Source of the DNA: Halomonas cupida
GTDB taxonomy: Bacteria; Pseudomonadota; Gammaproteobacteria; Pseudomonadales; Halomonadaceae
Assembly: GCF_900142755.1 (NCBI RefSeq)
Contig: NZ_FRCA01000001.1
Coordinates: forward strand, 879,281-943,280
DNA length: 64,000 nt
Direction of reading: 5' to 3'
Below the pieces are notes generated by a model that made no database searches, had not been told where the DNA came from, and was given only the letters and a program-made list of their open reading frames with translations. The position numbers and the translations under genes were made by a program. Shown one piece after another: positions 43,770-52,743 of this stretch; the first letter of the stretch is position 1; each line of letters begins with the position of its first letter.

Positions 43770-44753
43770 TCAGCCAGCGAGGAAGTGGGCCGTTCGCTCC
43801 GTCAACCACGAGGAACAGCGCCAACCCCGCCCTTGCATGAAGCCGACATGGCCACCATGACGGCTCACCTCGACCTTCAACTGCTCGGCCCGTTCCGGAA
43901 AACGTTGCAACAGGTCCGGGGGCATGAACGGGTCATCCTCGGCATGAATCAACCAGGTGGGGGTCGTGATGCGATCCAGCACCGGACCACTGGATGCACG
44001 GGCATAGTAGTCCTCGGCGTCGGCAAAGCCATGCAGGGGAGCGGTGATGATGTCATCGTAGTCGCGCAGACGTCGGAGCCTCGCCACCTGTTCGACACTG
44101 ACATCGAGCGGTAGCTCCCCCCTTGCCAGACGAGGCATGACCTTGCGCTTGAGTGACTTCAACAGATGGCGTTCATAGATGCGCGAGAATCCCCGACTCA
44201 GCCGCTCTGAACAGGCGGCCAGATCCAGTGGTGGACTGATCACCAGCGCCGAGGTGATATCGAGGTGCTGACTGTCCGGTTCAGCAAGCAGCCGCAGCAA
44301 CATATTGCCCCCGAGGGAAACGCCACAAAGACGTATCGGTGCCTGTGGATAGCGACGACGAAGTTCCGTCAGCAGCACTAGAGCATCGCCGGTATCACCG
44401 CTGTGATAGGCCCGGGGACGTCGATTGGGTCGTGACCCACAGCCGCGGAAATGCATGATCAAGGCACGCTGTCCCATTCGGCAGGCCGTACCGAGAATCG
44501 CGGCGGCGTAGGGTGATGCGATACTGCCTTCCAGGCCATGGAACAGCACCAGTATCGGTGCGGTATTGTCCCGCGGCTCCGGAGCCACCCAGCACAACTC
44601 CACTTCGTCGCCATCCGGAAGATTCAGCCACTCACCACGCCATTTCAGTGCCAACGGCCGCAATACCCGTGGCAGCAGTGTCTGGACATGAGGATTGCGA
44701 ATCAGCGCAGGAGCGCGAAAGGAGGGGCTTTCCAGCGGCAAAGACGTCATCAT
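43770..44753 (-). CDS. yheT: YheT-family alpha/beta hydrolase
   Basis: A 327-residue hydrolase, YheT/EMB8 family, substrate unknown. Family blocks: NPHVQTLLPRVLRP at the N terminus, LFHGLEGSIASPYA (oxyanion region), HFRGCGSRPNRRPRAYHSGD, nucleophile Ser in CGVSLGGNMLLR, Asp in IHAEDDPFMPP and His in RHGGHVGFM. Two adjacent ATGs give start positions 44753 or 44750. It is 4 bases downstream of the LysR gene, so the two are cotranscribed. Confidence 0.92.
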   Translation of the reverse strand: MMTSLPLESPSFRAPALIRNPHVQTLLPRVLRPLALKWRGEWLNLPDGDEVELCWVAPEPRDNTAPILVLFHGLEGSIASPYAAAILGTACRMGQRALIMHFRGCGSRPNRRPRAYHSGDTGDALVLLTELRRRYPQAPIRLCGVSLGGNMLLRLLAEPDSQHLDITSALVISPPLDLAACSERLSRGFSRIYERHLLKSLKRKVMPRLARGELPLDVSVEQVARLRRLRDYDDIITAPLHGFADAEDYYARASSGPVLDRITTPTWLIHAEDDPFMPPDLLQRFPERAEQLKVEVSRHGGHVGFMQGRGWRCSSWLTERTAHFLAG

Positions 44754-44757
44754 CGAA

Positions 44758-45714
44758 TCATTCCCGTGGCATGGTCGTGTTTATGGATCTACCGTGTTCA
44801 CGGATCTGTTGCCAGGTGTCGGTCACCGATGCTCGTCCGGTGCTCAAATGCCGGTAGAGACGAATCTCGAACTCGACGTTCCAGCGAGGCTGACCCGCGG
44901 CGACCAGTTCACCACTGCTCATGGCTCCCCCCAGGCTGCGTTCCGGCAACCAGCCGAGCCCGTAGCCCAGTGATACCAGCTCACGAATATTGCCACTCTG
45001 GATGCTCTCATTGAGCACCGTGAGGGTCGGGCAGTCGCCGAGCCTGTCCAGATGGGCACGTATGGCGGCATCAATCATTCCACGAGGGTGATAGGCGATC
45101 AGCGGCAATGAGCGTGTCTTGCCACTCTTGCTGCTCCGGCCACTGTCCAGTGCAAAGCGCGGGGTGCCGCTGGCATCGGGGAGGCTGACGGGAATGAAGC
45201 GCTCATGTCCGAGGACCACATACTCGGTGTCGTCATTGGCCAGTTCCAATGGACTCCCCGAGAGCGGCCAGTAGCAGATGGCCATATCAATCTCACCGGA
45301 TGCCAGTGCCTGGAAATAATCGCCCATCAGCCAGGCTGTGGCACGGAGATAGGGCACCAATGGCGGCGGGTTTTCCCAGCTTGCCAGCCATGCCGGCAGA
45401 AAGCTGGTGAGCAGCCCCTGGGGAGCGCCAAGGCGCAGCTGTCCCGCCTGCTCCTCAGCCATCTGTGCCAGTCGCTGCCGAGTCGCGCCGACGCGGCGAG
45501 TGACATCGTGACACATGCCCAGAAAGGCCTCACCCGCCGGCGTCAATGACAGTGGCAGAGTCTGCCGGTTGATCAGTGTTGTGCCCATCTCTTCCTCCAG
45601 CAACTTGATGCGTCGCGAGAAAGTAGGCTGAGTCACGTTCTGTTCCTCGGCAGCACGGGAGAAATGCCGCGTACGAGCCAATGCCAGAAAATCTTCCAGC
45701 CAGCGGATTTCCAT
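44758..45714 (-). CDS. LysR-family transcriptional regulator
   Basis: A 318-residue regulator with a winged helix-turn-helix at the N terminus (MEIRWLEDFLALARTRHFSR, then NVTQPTFSRRIKLLEEEMG) and a substrate-binding-like effector domain. Its helix region resembles the HypT-like regulator at 12252-13169 (WLEDF, VTQP-FSRRI), so the two are probably paralogues. It lies 156 bases from the end of dppF and directly upstream of yheT. The target is unknown; self-regulation with yheT is a guess from context. Confidence 0.92.
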   Translation of the reverse strand: MEIRWLEDFLALARTRHFSRAAEEQNVTQPTFSRRIKLLEEEMGTTLINRQTLPLSLTPAGEAFLGMCHDVTRRVGATRQRLAQMAEEQAGQLRLGAPQGLLTSFLPAWLASWENPPPLVPYLRATAWLMGDYFQALASGEIDMAICYWPLSGSPLELANDDTEYVVLGHERFIPVSLPDASGTPRFALDSGRSSKSGKTRSLPLIAYHPRGMIDAAIRAHLDRLGDCPTLTVLNESIQSGNIRELVSLGYGLGWLPERSLGGAMSSGELVAAGQPRWNVEFEIRLYRHLSTGRASVTDTWQQIREHGRSINTTMPRE

Positions 45715-45870
45715 TGTGTTCTCGAATTACCTGCGTCGTTGTTTATTATGCCAGAACGTCAATCTGTGTACGCCCTGGTTATATCAGCCGTTGCCCCTGA
45801 CACCGGACAGGCATCACCAGAGGCGCACGCAGCGCCCCCGGTGACGAGCGGTTCAACGTCATGGGCAATA

Positions 45871-46935
45871 TCAGGAGAGCCGACCTTCTTCCACACCATG
45901 GCAGGCTACCTGGCCGCCATCATCGGTGGCGATAAGTCTGGGCACTTCTCTGCGGCAACGTTCATTGGCCGCCGGGCAGCGGCCATGGAAAACGCAACCG
46001 GACGGCAGGTTGACCGGTGTTGGGACTTCTCCGGTCAGCCGAAGATGCTGCGGCCGGTCATCCTCGAGACGCGGGATCGCCGACATCAAGGCCTGAGTAT
46101 AGGGATGGCGGGGACGCGCAAACAGCGTCGCCGTGGGAGCCACCTCGCACACCCGGCCCAGATACATCACCGCGACCCGAGTGCCGAAGTGCTCGACCAC
46201 AGCGAGATCGTGGGTAATGAACAGATAGGTCAGGTTGCGCTCCTGTTGCGCTTCCATCAACAGGTTGAGTACCTGCGCCTGGATGGATACATCCAGTGCC
46301 GAGATCGGCTCATCGGCCACGATGAACTCCGGGTCCACTGCCAGAGCACGGGCAATAGCAATGCGCTGCCGCTGGCCCCCGGAGAATTCATGACCGTAGC
46401 GGCTGCCCCAGTCCGGGGCGATGCCGACATCGGTCATCACTTCTGCGACCTTGTCCCTGACCTGTTGTGGCGTCCAACTGGCGTTGTGCAGGCGAATCGG
46501 CTCTTCCAGCGTCTGCTGGATGGTCATGCGCGGGTTCAGCGAGGCATAGGGGTTCTGGAAGATCATCTGCATGCGCTTGCGCCAGGGGAGCAGGGCACGG
46601 GATTCCAGGTGATCAATACGCTCACCGTCGTAGTGGATCTCGCCAGCGGTGGGGCGCAGCAGACCCATGACGGTTCGCGCTACGGTGGACTTGCCACAAC
46701 CGGATTCACCGACAACGCAGAGAGCTTCCCCGCGCTGGACGGTCAGATCGACGCCATTGATGGCGTGGACATGGGCTTGCTCGCGGACAATGCGCCCTCG
46801 GCGAAACTTCAGCTGCTCGAGAAAGTCGCCCGACAGCGAAAAACGCTTCTCGAGACCACGGATCTCCAGCAGTGATTCGGCAGGCTGCTGATCGTCGGCG
46901 GGTGCCCGATGGCTTGCTGCGGTAGCCGTCATCAT
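45871..46935 (-). CDS. dppF: Peptide/oligopeptide ABC transporter ATPase, DppF/OppF type
   Basis: A 354-residue ATP-binding subunit of an importer. Walker A is VVGESGCGKSTVARTVMG, signature EFSGGQRQRIAIARALAVD, Walker B EFIVADEPISALD and H-loop FITHDLAVVEHF. The C-terminal OppF extension carries LPSGCVFHGRCPAANERC, the cysteine-rich tail of this subfamily. The start ATG (46935 or 46932) overlaps the dppD stop. It is the last gene of the five-gene operon read on the minus strand. Confidence 0.95.
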   Translation of the reverse strand: MMTATAASHRAPADDQQPAESLLEIRGLEKRFSLSGDFLEQLKFRRGRIVREQAHVHAINGVDLTVQRGEALCVVGESGCGKSTVARTVMGLLRPTAGEIHYDGERIDHLESRALLPWRKRMQMIFQNPYASLNPRMTIQQTLEEPIRLHNASWTPQQVRDKVAEVMTDVGIAPDWGSRYGHEFSGGQRQRIAIARALAVDPEFIVADEPISALDVSIQAQVLNLLMEAQQERNLTYLFITHDLAVVEHFGTRVAVMYLGRVCEVAPTATLFARPRHPYTQALMSAIPRLEDDRPQHLRLTGEVPTPVNLPSGCVFHGRCPAANERCRREVPRLIATDDGGQVACHGVEEGRLS

Positions 46936-47951
46936 TGCTTCTCCTCTACCGGAATACGTTCGGCCTGCTGCATTTCCGCTACCATGTGGCAGGCCACCTG
47001 GCAGTTGCCCGAATCGACGAATTGGGGAACCTGGTCAACGCAGGCAGGACGAAGTTCTCCCTCGGGCCGTGTCGCGAAATCACAGCGAGGGTGGAAGGCA
47101 CAACCGCTGGGAAGCTTGTTCAATGAGGGCATGCTGCCGCGGATCTGATTGAGCCGAGAGCCGGGGGTCGCCATTTGCGGCAGGGCATTCATCAGCCCCT
47201 GAGTATAGGGGGGCTGGGGATCATTGATGATCTCGCGGGTGGGGCCCTGTTCGATCACTCGGCCAGCGTACATGACCAGCATGCGTTGAGTGACCTGACT
47301 GACCACGCCGAGGTCGTGGGTGATCAGGATCAGCGCCACATTGTGTTTCTCACAGAGTTCCAGCAGTAGCGCCATGATCTCGGCCTGAATGGTGACATCC
47401 AGTGCCGTGGTCGGTTCATCAGCAATGATGATATCCGGGTCCAGAAGCAGGGCGATGGCAATGATGATGCGCTGACGCATCCCCCCGGACAGCTCGTGGG
47501 GATAATGGTCGAGGCGCTTGTCCGGCGAGGGAATCTGCACCTGCTCGAGCTTGCGTAGCGAGATGGCACGCGCCTCCCGCGAGGAAATCCGGCGGTGAGC
47601 CTTGAGACACTCGATCATCTGTTCGCCGATGGTCAACACCGGGTTGAGGGTCATCATCGGGTCCTGGAAGATCATTGATATACGATGACCGCGGATCTTG
47701 CGCAGTGCTCGATCACTCATGGAGGTCAGTTCGTGACCATCGAAGTTGATGCTGCCGCCAGCGATGTAGCCGGGACGAGCAATCAGGTTGAGCAGGCTGA
47801 AGGCGGCGACGGACTTGCCGGCGCCGGACTCGCCGACGATACCCAGACGCTCACCGCGATCCAGGCTGAAACACACATCGCGCAATGCTCTGACATCGCC
47901 CTGACGCAGAGCGAAACGCACGTCGAGATTGTTGACTTCGAGTAATGCCAT
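46932..47951 (-). CDS. dppD: Peptide/oligopeptide ABC transporter ATPase, DppD/OppD type
   Basis: A 339-residue ATPase. Walker A is IVGESGAGKSVAAFSLLN, signature ELSGGMRQRIIIAIALLLD, Walker B IIIADEPTTALD, H-loop LILITHDLGVV, and the OppD C-terminal tail LPSGCAFHPRCDFATRP. The chosen ATG (47951) follows GGAGGAGAAACC and begins MALLEVNNLDVRF. An in-frame upstream start to 48077 would run into the preceding gene and has no support. It pairs with DppF. Confidence 0.95.
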   Translation of the reverse strand: MALLEVNNLDVRFALRQGDVRALRDVCFSLDRGERLGIVGESGAGKSVAAFSLLNLIARPGYIAGGSINFDGHELTSMSDRALRKIRGHRISMIFQDPMMTLNPVLTIGEQMIECLKAHRRISSREARAISLRKLEQVQIPSPDKRLDHYPHELSGGMRQRIIIAIALLLDPDIIIADEPTTALDVTIQAEIMALLLELCEKHNVALILITHDLGVVSQVTQRMLVMYAGRVIEQGPTREIINDPQPPYTQGLMNALPQMATPGSRLNQIRGSMPSLNKLPSGCAFHPRCDFATRPEGELRPACVDQVPQFVDSGNCQVACHMVAEMQQAERIPVEEKQ

Positions 47952-47968
47952 GGTTTCTCCTCCTGGCC

Positions 47969-48931
47969 TCAGCCCTTGTACAGACGCGGGTTGAGCACGT
48001 CGCGCAGCCAGTCGCCCAGCAGGTTGATGACCAGCACCACCACCACCAACACCAGCCCCGGAATCAGCGTGATCCACCAGGAGCCCGACTGGATATAGTC
48101 GAAACCGGACTTGATCAAGGAACCCAGCGAAGGGTGGGTTTCCGGCATACCCAAGCCAAGAAACGACAGCGCCGCCTCGGAGATGATGGCGTTAGCCACC
48201 TGCACCGTGGAGATGACGAAGATCGGTGACAGCGTATTGGGCAGGATGTGCCGGAACATGATGCGGCGACTGCGCAGCCCCATGACACGTGCTGCATCGA
48301 CATATTCCCGGGACTTCTCGGCCAGCACTGAGGCCCGTACGGTACGTGCATACTGCGGCCATTCGGCAAGACCGATGATCAGCACCAGCAACCAGACGGC
48401 ATAATCGCTGAAAGTCGCACCACCGAAGATCGCCTTGACCAGTGCACCAACGATGATCGCCACCATCAGCGTCGAGAACGAGAGTTGGATGTCAGCGACG
48501 CGCATCAGAAAGGCATCAATACGCCCACCCATGTAGCCGGCCAGCAAACCAAAGCAGACCCCCAGGGTCGCCTGCAGAATGACCGCGCCGAAGCCGATGA
48601 TCAGTGACACGCGCAAACCATGGAGAATGGTCGACAATAGATCGCGTCCCTGGGCATCGGTGCCCATGACATACATCGGGTCGCTGCCATCGACCCAGAA
48701 CGGCGGCAGCTCCGAGGCCAGAATGTCGATCTGGGCCAGATCATAGGGGTTCATGCTGGCCAGCCAGGGAGCAAACACAGCCGCTGCGATCATCAGCAGG
48801 AACACCAGCATACTGAGCTGAGCGACCAGGTCACGCTTGAAACTGTAGAACAGAAAGGAGTCACGGAAGCGCTGCCATCTGCTGGGCGGTGCTGCAGTTG
48901 TGGCAGGCGCTGTCGTTGTTGTAGTGCTCAT
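47969..48931 (-). CDS. dppC: Peptide ABC transporter permease, DppC/OppC type
   Basis: A 320-residue permease with six predicted membrane segments (the first about 38-60). It has the family linker DPMYVMGTDAQGRDLLSTIL and the EAA loop REYVDAARVMGLRSRRIMF, followed by RHILPNTLSPIFVI. The N terminus is a short Thr/Ala-rich stretch. Its start overlaps the dppB stop by 4 bases. Confidence 0.95.
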   Translation of the reverse strand: MSTTTTTAPATTAAPPSRWQRFRDSFLFYSFKRDLVAQLSMLVFLLMIAAAVFAPWLASMNPYDLAQIDILASELPPFWVDGSDPMYVMGTDAQGRDLLSTILHGLRVSLIIGFGAVILQATLGVCFGLLAGYMGGRIDAFLMRVADIQLSFSTLMVAIIVGALVKAIFGGATFSDYAVWLLVLIIGLAEWPQYARTVRASVLAEKSREYVDAARVMGLRSRRIMFRHILPNTLSPIFVISTVQVANAIISEAALSFLGLGMPETHPSLGSLIKSGFDYIQSGSWWITLIPGLVLVVVVLVINLLGDWLRDVLNPRLYKG

Positions 48932-49974
48932 GCGGGCTTACCTGTGAGCTTGACGGTGGGATTGACCAGGCCATAGATCAGATCAACGATCGTGTTGGTG
49001 ATCACGAAGATCAGACCGACGATCATCAGGTAGGTCACGATCAGAGGAATGTCCGAGCGCTGGATGGCATCGAGAAACATCAGGCCCATGCCCGGCCACT
49101 GGAAGACGGTCTCGGTGAGGATGGTGTAGGCCACCAGGGTACCGATCTGCACACCGCCGACGGTGATAACCGGCAGCATGGTGTTCTTCAGCGCATGCAG
49201 GAAGTAGATCCGCCGCATGGGGATGCCCTTGGCCCGGGCGAACTTGATGTATTCCGACTGGAGCACTTCCTGCATTTCAGCGCGAATCAACCGAATGAAC
49301 AGCGGCAGCATGATCGAGGCCAGCGAAATGGCCGGCAATACCAGGTAGATCAGCCCATCAAGCGAGGAGAAGTTGGTGTACCAGGTGCCGAACACGTGGG
49401 TCGGGTTGCCACGACCATAGGCTGGCATACCACCATCGGTGCTTAATATCCCGTTTAGCGTCGCGCCCCATCCGGTGTCGGCGGGGAAGGGTGACCAACT
49501 TACTCCGATGGCAAATATCTGGATCAATACGATGGCAGTCAGGAATACCGGAATGGAAATGCCGATGATCGACACCCCCATGAAGAATCGTGACAGCCAG
49601 GCACGCGGGCGAATGGCACTGTAGACACCAATCGGCACCGACAGCACGATGATCAGGATGCTGGCAGCAAACACCAGTTCCAGGGTGGCCGGCAGGTGTC
49701 GCAATACCACCTCGGTGGTCGGCTCATTGAAGACGTAGGAGTAGCCGAAATCGAAATGCAGGGCATTGCTGGCAAAGCGCAGATACTGCACCGGGAAGGG
49801 GTCATTGAGCCCCAGTTGCTCGCGCAGCGCTTCACGCTCACTCTCGGGGACTGACTGGCCCACCATCTGTTGAATGGGGTCGCCAAGATTGTCCTGGATG
49901 GCGAAGGCGATCACGCTGATGACGAACATCACCAGCAGCGCGTGAAAGAGGCGCTTGATCAGAAATGCAATCAT
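48928..49974 (-). CDS. dppB: Peptide ABC transporter permease, DppB/OppB type
   Basis: A 348-residue permease with six predicted membrane segments. The N-terminal block is FLIKRLFHALLVMFVISVIA. The EAA loop is SEYIKFARAKGIPMRRIYFL and the C-terminal part has LTETVFQWPGMGLMFLDAIQ. The large periplasmic loop between the third and fourth segments is typical. It lies 125 bases after dppA with a hairpin in between. Confidence 0.95.
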   Translation of the reverse strand: MIAFLIKRLFHALLVMFVISVIAFAIQDNLGDPIQQMVGQSVPESEREALREQLGLNDPFPVQYLRFASNALHFDFGYSYVFNEPTTEVVLRHLPATLELVFAASILIIVLSVPIGVYSAIRPRAWLSRFFMGVSIIGISIPVFLTAIVLIQIFAIGVSWSPFPADTGWGATLNGILSTDGGMPAYGRGNPTHVFGTWYTNFSSLDGLIYLVLPAISLASIMLPLFIRLIRAEMQEVLQSEYIKFARAKGIPMRRIYFLHALKNTMLPVITVGGVQIGTLVAYTILTETVFQWPGMGLMFLDAIQRSDIPLIVTYLMIVGLIFVITNTIVDLIYGLVNPTVKLTGKPA

Positions 49975-50072
49975 GGGGCATTACCGAATATGACAGTCGG
50001 ATACGACAGTTGCCAACGAAAGCCACCACGGCGGCCTTCGTCAGCTGGCTGTGCATTGATGGATTCGACAAT

Positions 50073-50092
50073 CCCGGCCCGCATGGGCCGGG
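50073..50092 (-). terminator. Hairpin between dppA and dppB (attenuator or partial terminator)
   Basis: On the minus strand CCCGGCCC-ATGC-GGGCCGGG forms an 8-bp stem 8 bases after the dppA stop codon. A partial stop here would give more binding protein than membrane parts, as is common in ABC importer operons. Confidence 0.65.
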
Positions 50093-50099
50093 GAAAGTC

Positions 50100-51668
50100 T
50101 TACTCTTCGATGACCAGATCCCCGAGATAGGGGAAGTTCATCACGTTGAGGATCGGCTCGATATTGACATTGGCGGCAGATGCCCAGGCCAGGTCCTGCC
50201 AGTGCAGCGGGACGAAGGCGGCATCGTCGTACAGGCCCTGCTCGATCTGCTGGAGCATCTCGGCACGTTTCTCGAGATCCAGTTCGAGATTCGCTTCGGT
50301 CAGCAGTTGATCGAGTTCCGGGTTGCAGTAATTACCCGCATTGTATTGACCAGCACCGGTCTCGGCGTCGGGGCATTCGGTGAGATACTGGAAGAAGTTG
50401 GCTGAGTCCTCGGTGTCCGAGTGCCAACCGATCATCATCATATCCGCCGCTCGGTCGTCATATTCGCCCCAGTATTGGGCCTTGGGCAAAGTCTTCAGGT
50501 CGACGGTGACGTTGATACGCGCCAGCATGGCAGCAACGGCCTGAGCGATCTTGGCATCATTCACGTAGCGGTTGTTGGGCGCCATCATGGTGATCGAGAA
50601 GCCGTCCTCATAACCGGCTTCAGCCATCAGCTCCTGTGCACGTTCGAGATCGAAACGTAGCTCCAGGTCGGGGTTGTGACCGACATAACCTTCCGGCGAC
50701 AGTTGGGCGGCTGGAGTGGCAAAGCCCTTCATCAGACGATCGGCGATGCCCTGCTGGTTGATGGCATAGGTAAACGCCTGACGCACGCGCGGATCCTTGA
50801 AGGCCTCGACGCGCTCCTGGTTCATGTGCAGCAGGATGATGCGTGTCCCGGACATGGTCACTAGATTGCTGTCGGCATCCCCTTCAATACGCTCCAGATC
50901 ATTGGGAGGAACCGGAGCAATGAAGTCCACGTCACCAGACAGCAGGGCCGCCACACGAGTGGCATTCTCGTTGATCGGCGTCAACACGATATTGTCGACG
51001 TTGCCGGGGGACTCGCTGTCCCAGTAGTCCTCGAAACGCTCGAAATTGACACGAACACCCTGCTGACGATCGGTGACTCGGAAGGGGCCAGTGCCGGAGA
51101 TATTGCGTGAGGCGTAGGAGTTGCCGTTCTTGACGATCTCGTCACGGGCACTGCCATCCTCGGTTTCACCACTGTAGAACTGGCTGTCCAGCGGGAAGAT
51201 GTAGGTGGCCATGTTCATCAGCAGCGGGTTGGGGCGCTTGCTGACGATTTCGACCGTGTGTTCATCGATGACGTTGACGGTCTCGATGGGCTCGAAGATC
51301 GCCTTGAAGTCCGGGCTGCGCTTGAGACGCTCCACGGTCCAGGCGACGTCTTCCGCGGTGAAGGGATTGCCGGAGTGGAAGGTCACGCCTTCGCGCAACG
51401 TCATGCGCATGGTGGTGTCATCGACCTGTTCCCATTCGGTAGCCAGACGCGGCTCGAACTCGAAGTCCTGAGTCCAGCGTACCAGGGGATCAAAGGCCAT
51501 ATGCGACAGCTGCAGAATACCGCCCGAGAGCTGTTCATGGATGTCGAGGCTGACCGGGTCGGCGTCATAGGCCATGCGCAGCGTGTTTTCGGCCATCGCC
51601 GCCTGGGGCAGCGCAGCGGTGAGCATGGCAGCGCCGAGCGCGCCCGCCAGTAGAGTCTTCTTGAACAT
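50100..51668 (-). CDS. dppA: Peptide ABC transporter substrate-binding protein (SBP_bac_5)
   Basis: A 522-residue periplasmic binding protein. Signal peptide: MFKKTLLAGALGAAMLTAAL with cleavage after QAAMA near residue 26. Family blocks are RMTLREGVTFHSGNPFTAED, GTGPFRVTDRQQGVRV, VAALLSGDVDFIAPVPP and DPRVRQAFTYAINQQGIADR. First gene of the operon dppABCDF. The ligand class (dipeptide, oligopeptide, or other solute such as nickel or glutathione) cannot be fixed from sequence; the symbol is by type only. Confidence 0.93.
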   Translation of the reverse strand: MFKKTLLAGALGAAMLTAALPQAAMAENTLRMAYDADPVSLDIHEQLSGGILQLSHMAFDPLVRWTQDFEFEPRLATEWEQVDDTTMRMTLREGVTFHSGNPFTAEDVAWTVERLKRSPDFKAIFEPIETVNVIDEHTVEIVSKRPNPLLMNMATYIFPLDSQFYSGETEDGSARDEIVKNGNSYASRNISGTGPFRVTDRQQGVRVNFERFEDYWDSESPGNVDNIVLTPINENATRVAALLSGDVDFIAPVPPNDLERIEGDADSNLVTMSGTRIILLHMNQERVEAFKDPRVRQAFTYAINQQGIADRLMKGFATPAAQLSPEGYVGHNPDLELRFDLERAQELMAEAGYEDGFSITMMAPNNRYVNDAKIAQAVAAMLARINVTVDLKTLPKAQYWGEYDDRAADMMMIGWHSDTEDSANFFQYLTECPDAETGAGQYNAGNYCNPELDQLLTEANLELDLEKRAEMLQQIEQGLYDDAAFVPLHWQDLAWASAANVNIEPILNVMNFPYLGDLVIEE

Positions 51669-51946
51669 CGGAAGGATTCCTGCTTTTTGAGGTTGTTGTA
51701 TAGTCCATCAGCAACAGACGTTGTAGGAAATCAACGCCAGTCGCGGTCAGAAAGAAGATAGAGATGAGCTGCGTTGAAGCACAATCGAAATTGTGAGAGG
51801 CGTCATTCGGAGGATGAATACAGGACGGCGGAGCGGGCGGGAAAGCCGGTTCCTGACGTTACGGCGAGATCACAGGGAAGGGTGGGGATGGCAGACACGA
51901 AATCAGAATCCGTGCCTGCCGCAAGATTACCCCGAGCGCAGCGGGT

Positions 51947-52594
51947 TCAATCCTCCGGTGACCAGACACGGTCAATACGGTACAGCTGGGCGACCTGATC
52001 AAGCCCATGCACGCTGCACTCCAGATCGGTCACGTGGCCATCCTTGAGGCCATAGACCCAACCATGTACCGAGAGCTCCTGTCCGCGCTGCCAGGCACGC
52101 TGGATGATCTTGGTGCGACACAGGTTCTTTACCTGAGCCTCGACATTGAGCTCGCACATGCGATCGACCTGATCGTCCATCGACAGGGTTTCAAGATCCG
52201 GGCGATAACGGCTGTAAAGTTCGCGGACGCTGTGCAACCAATAATCGACCACACCGCATTCACCGCCGGTCACCGCGGCACGAATACCGCCGCACCCGTA
52301 ATGGCCGACGATCATGATGTGCTTGACCTTGAGGACATCAACCGCGAACTGCACCACCGAAAGGGCGTTCATGTCATTGTGATGCAGAAGGTTGGCGACA
52401 TTGCGATGAACGAAGACCTCGCCGGGAGGAAGGTCGATGATCTGGTTGGCCGGAACTCGGCTATCGGAACAGCCGATCCACAGATACTCGGGGGTCTGCT
52501 GATTGGCCAGGCGAGTAAAGAAATCTGGATCGTCCTGGCACATGCGGTCGGCCCAGGCACGATTGTTGGCCAACAGGTTGTCGATATCACTCAT
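51947..52594 (-). CDS. can: Beta-class carbonic anhydrase Can
   Basis: A zinc enzyme interconverting CO2 and bicarbonate, about 215 residues. The zinc ligands and switch residues are in WIGCSDSRVPANQI (Cys42, Asp44 and Arg46 with the start used here) and IVGHYGCGGIRAAV (His and Cys). With the ATG at 52594 the numbering matches E. coli Can exactly; a second in-frame ATG at 52600 is possible. It is divergent from gor. Confidence 0.95.
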   Translation of the reverse strand: MSDIDNLLANNRAWADRMCQDDPDFFTRLANQQTPEYLWIGCSDSRVPANQIIDLPPGEVFVHRNVANLLHHNDMNALSVVQFAVDVLKVKHIMIVGHYGCGGIRAAVTGGECGVVDYWLHSVRELYSRYRPDLETLSMDDQVDRMCELNVEAQVKNLCRTKIIQRAWQRGQELSVHGWVYGLKDGHVTDLECSVHGLDQVAQLYRIDRVWSPED

Positions 52595-52743
52595 ATCCAT
52601 ATCCCGGCAGTGGTGAGAAACGTCATTTGCGGAGCTTTTTTACCTGTGGTGCTCGAGGGGGTCAAGAGTACTTCCTCGGTGGTATCATGTTGCGCCACAT
52701 CATTCATCCAGGCCAGCCTGGCCAGCAACACTGGGAGAAACCT

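Noticed and set aside
45664..46875. Plus-strand frame of 403 codons antisense to dppF
   Set aside because: dppF has all ABC motifs in the correct frame; the antisense protein matches nothing I know.
51774..51998. Plus-strand frame of 74 codons between dppA and can
   Set aside because: It runs into can on the opposite strand and has no recognisable features.
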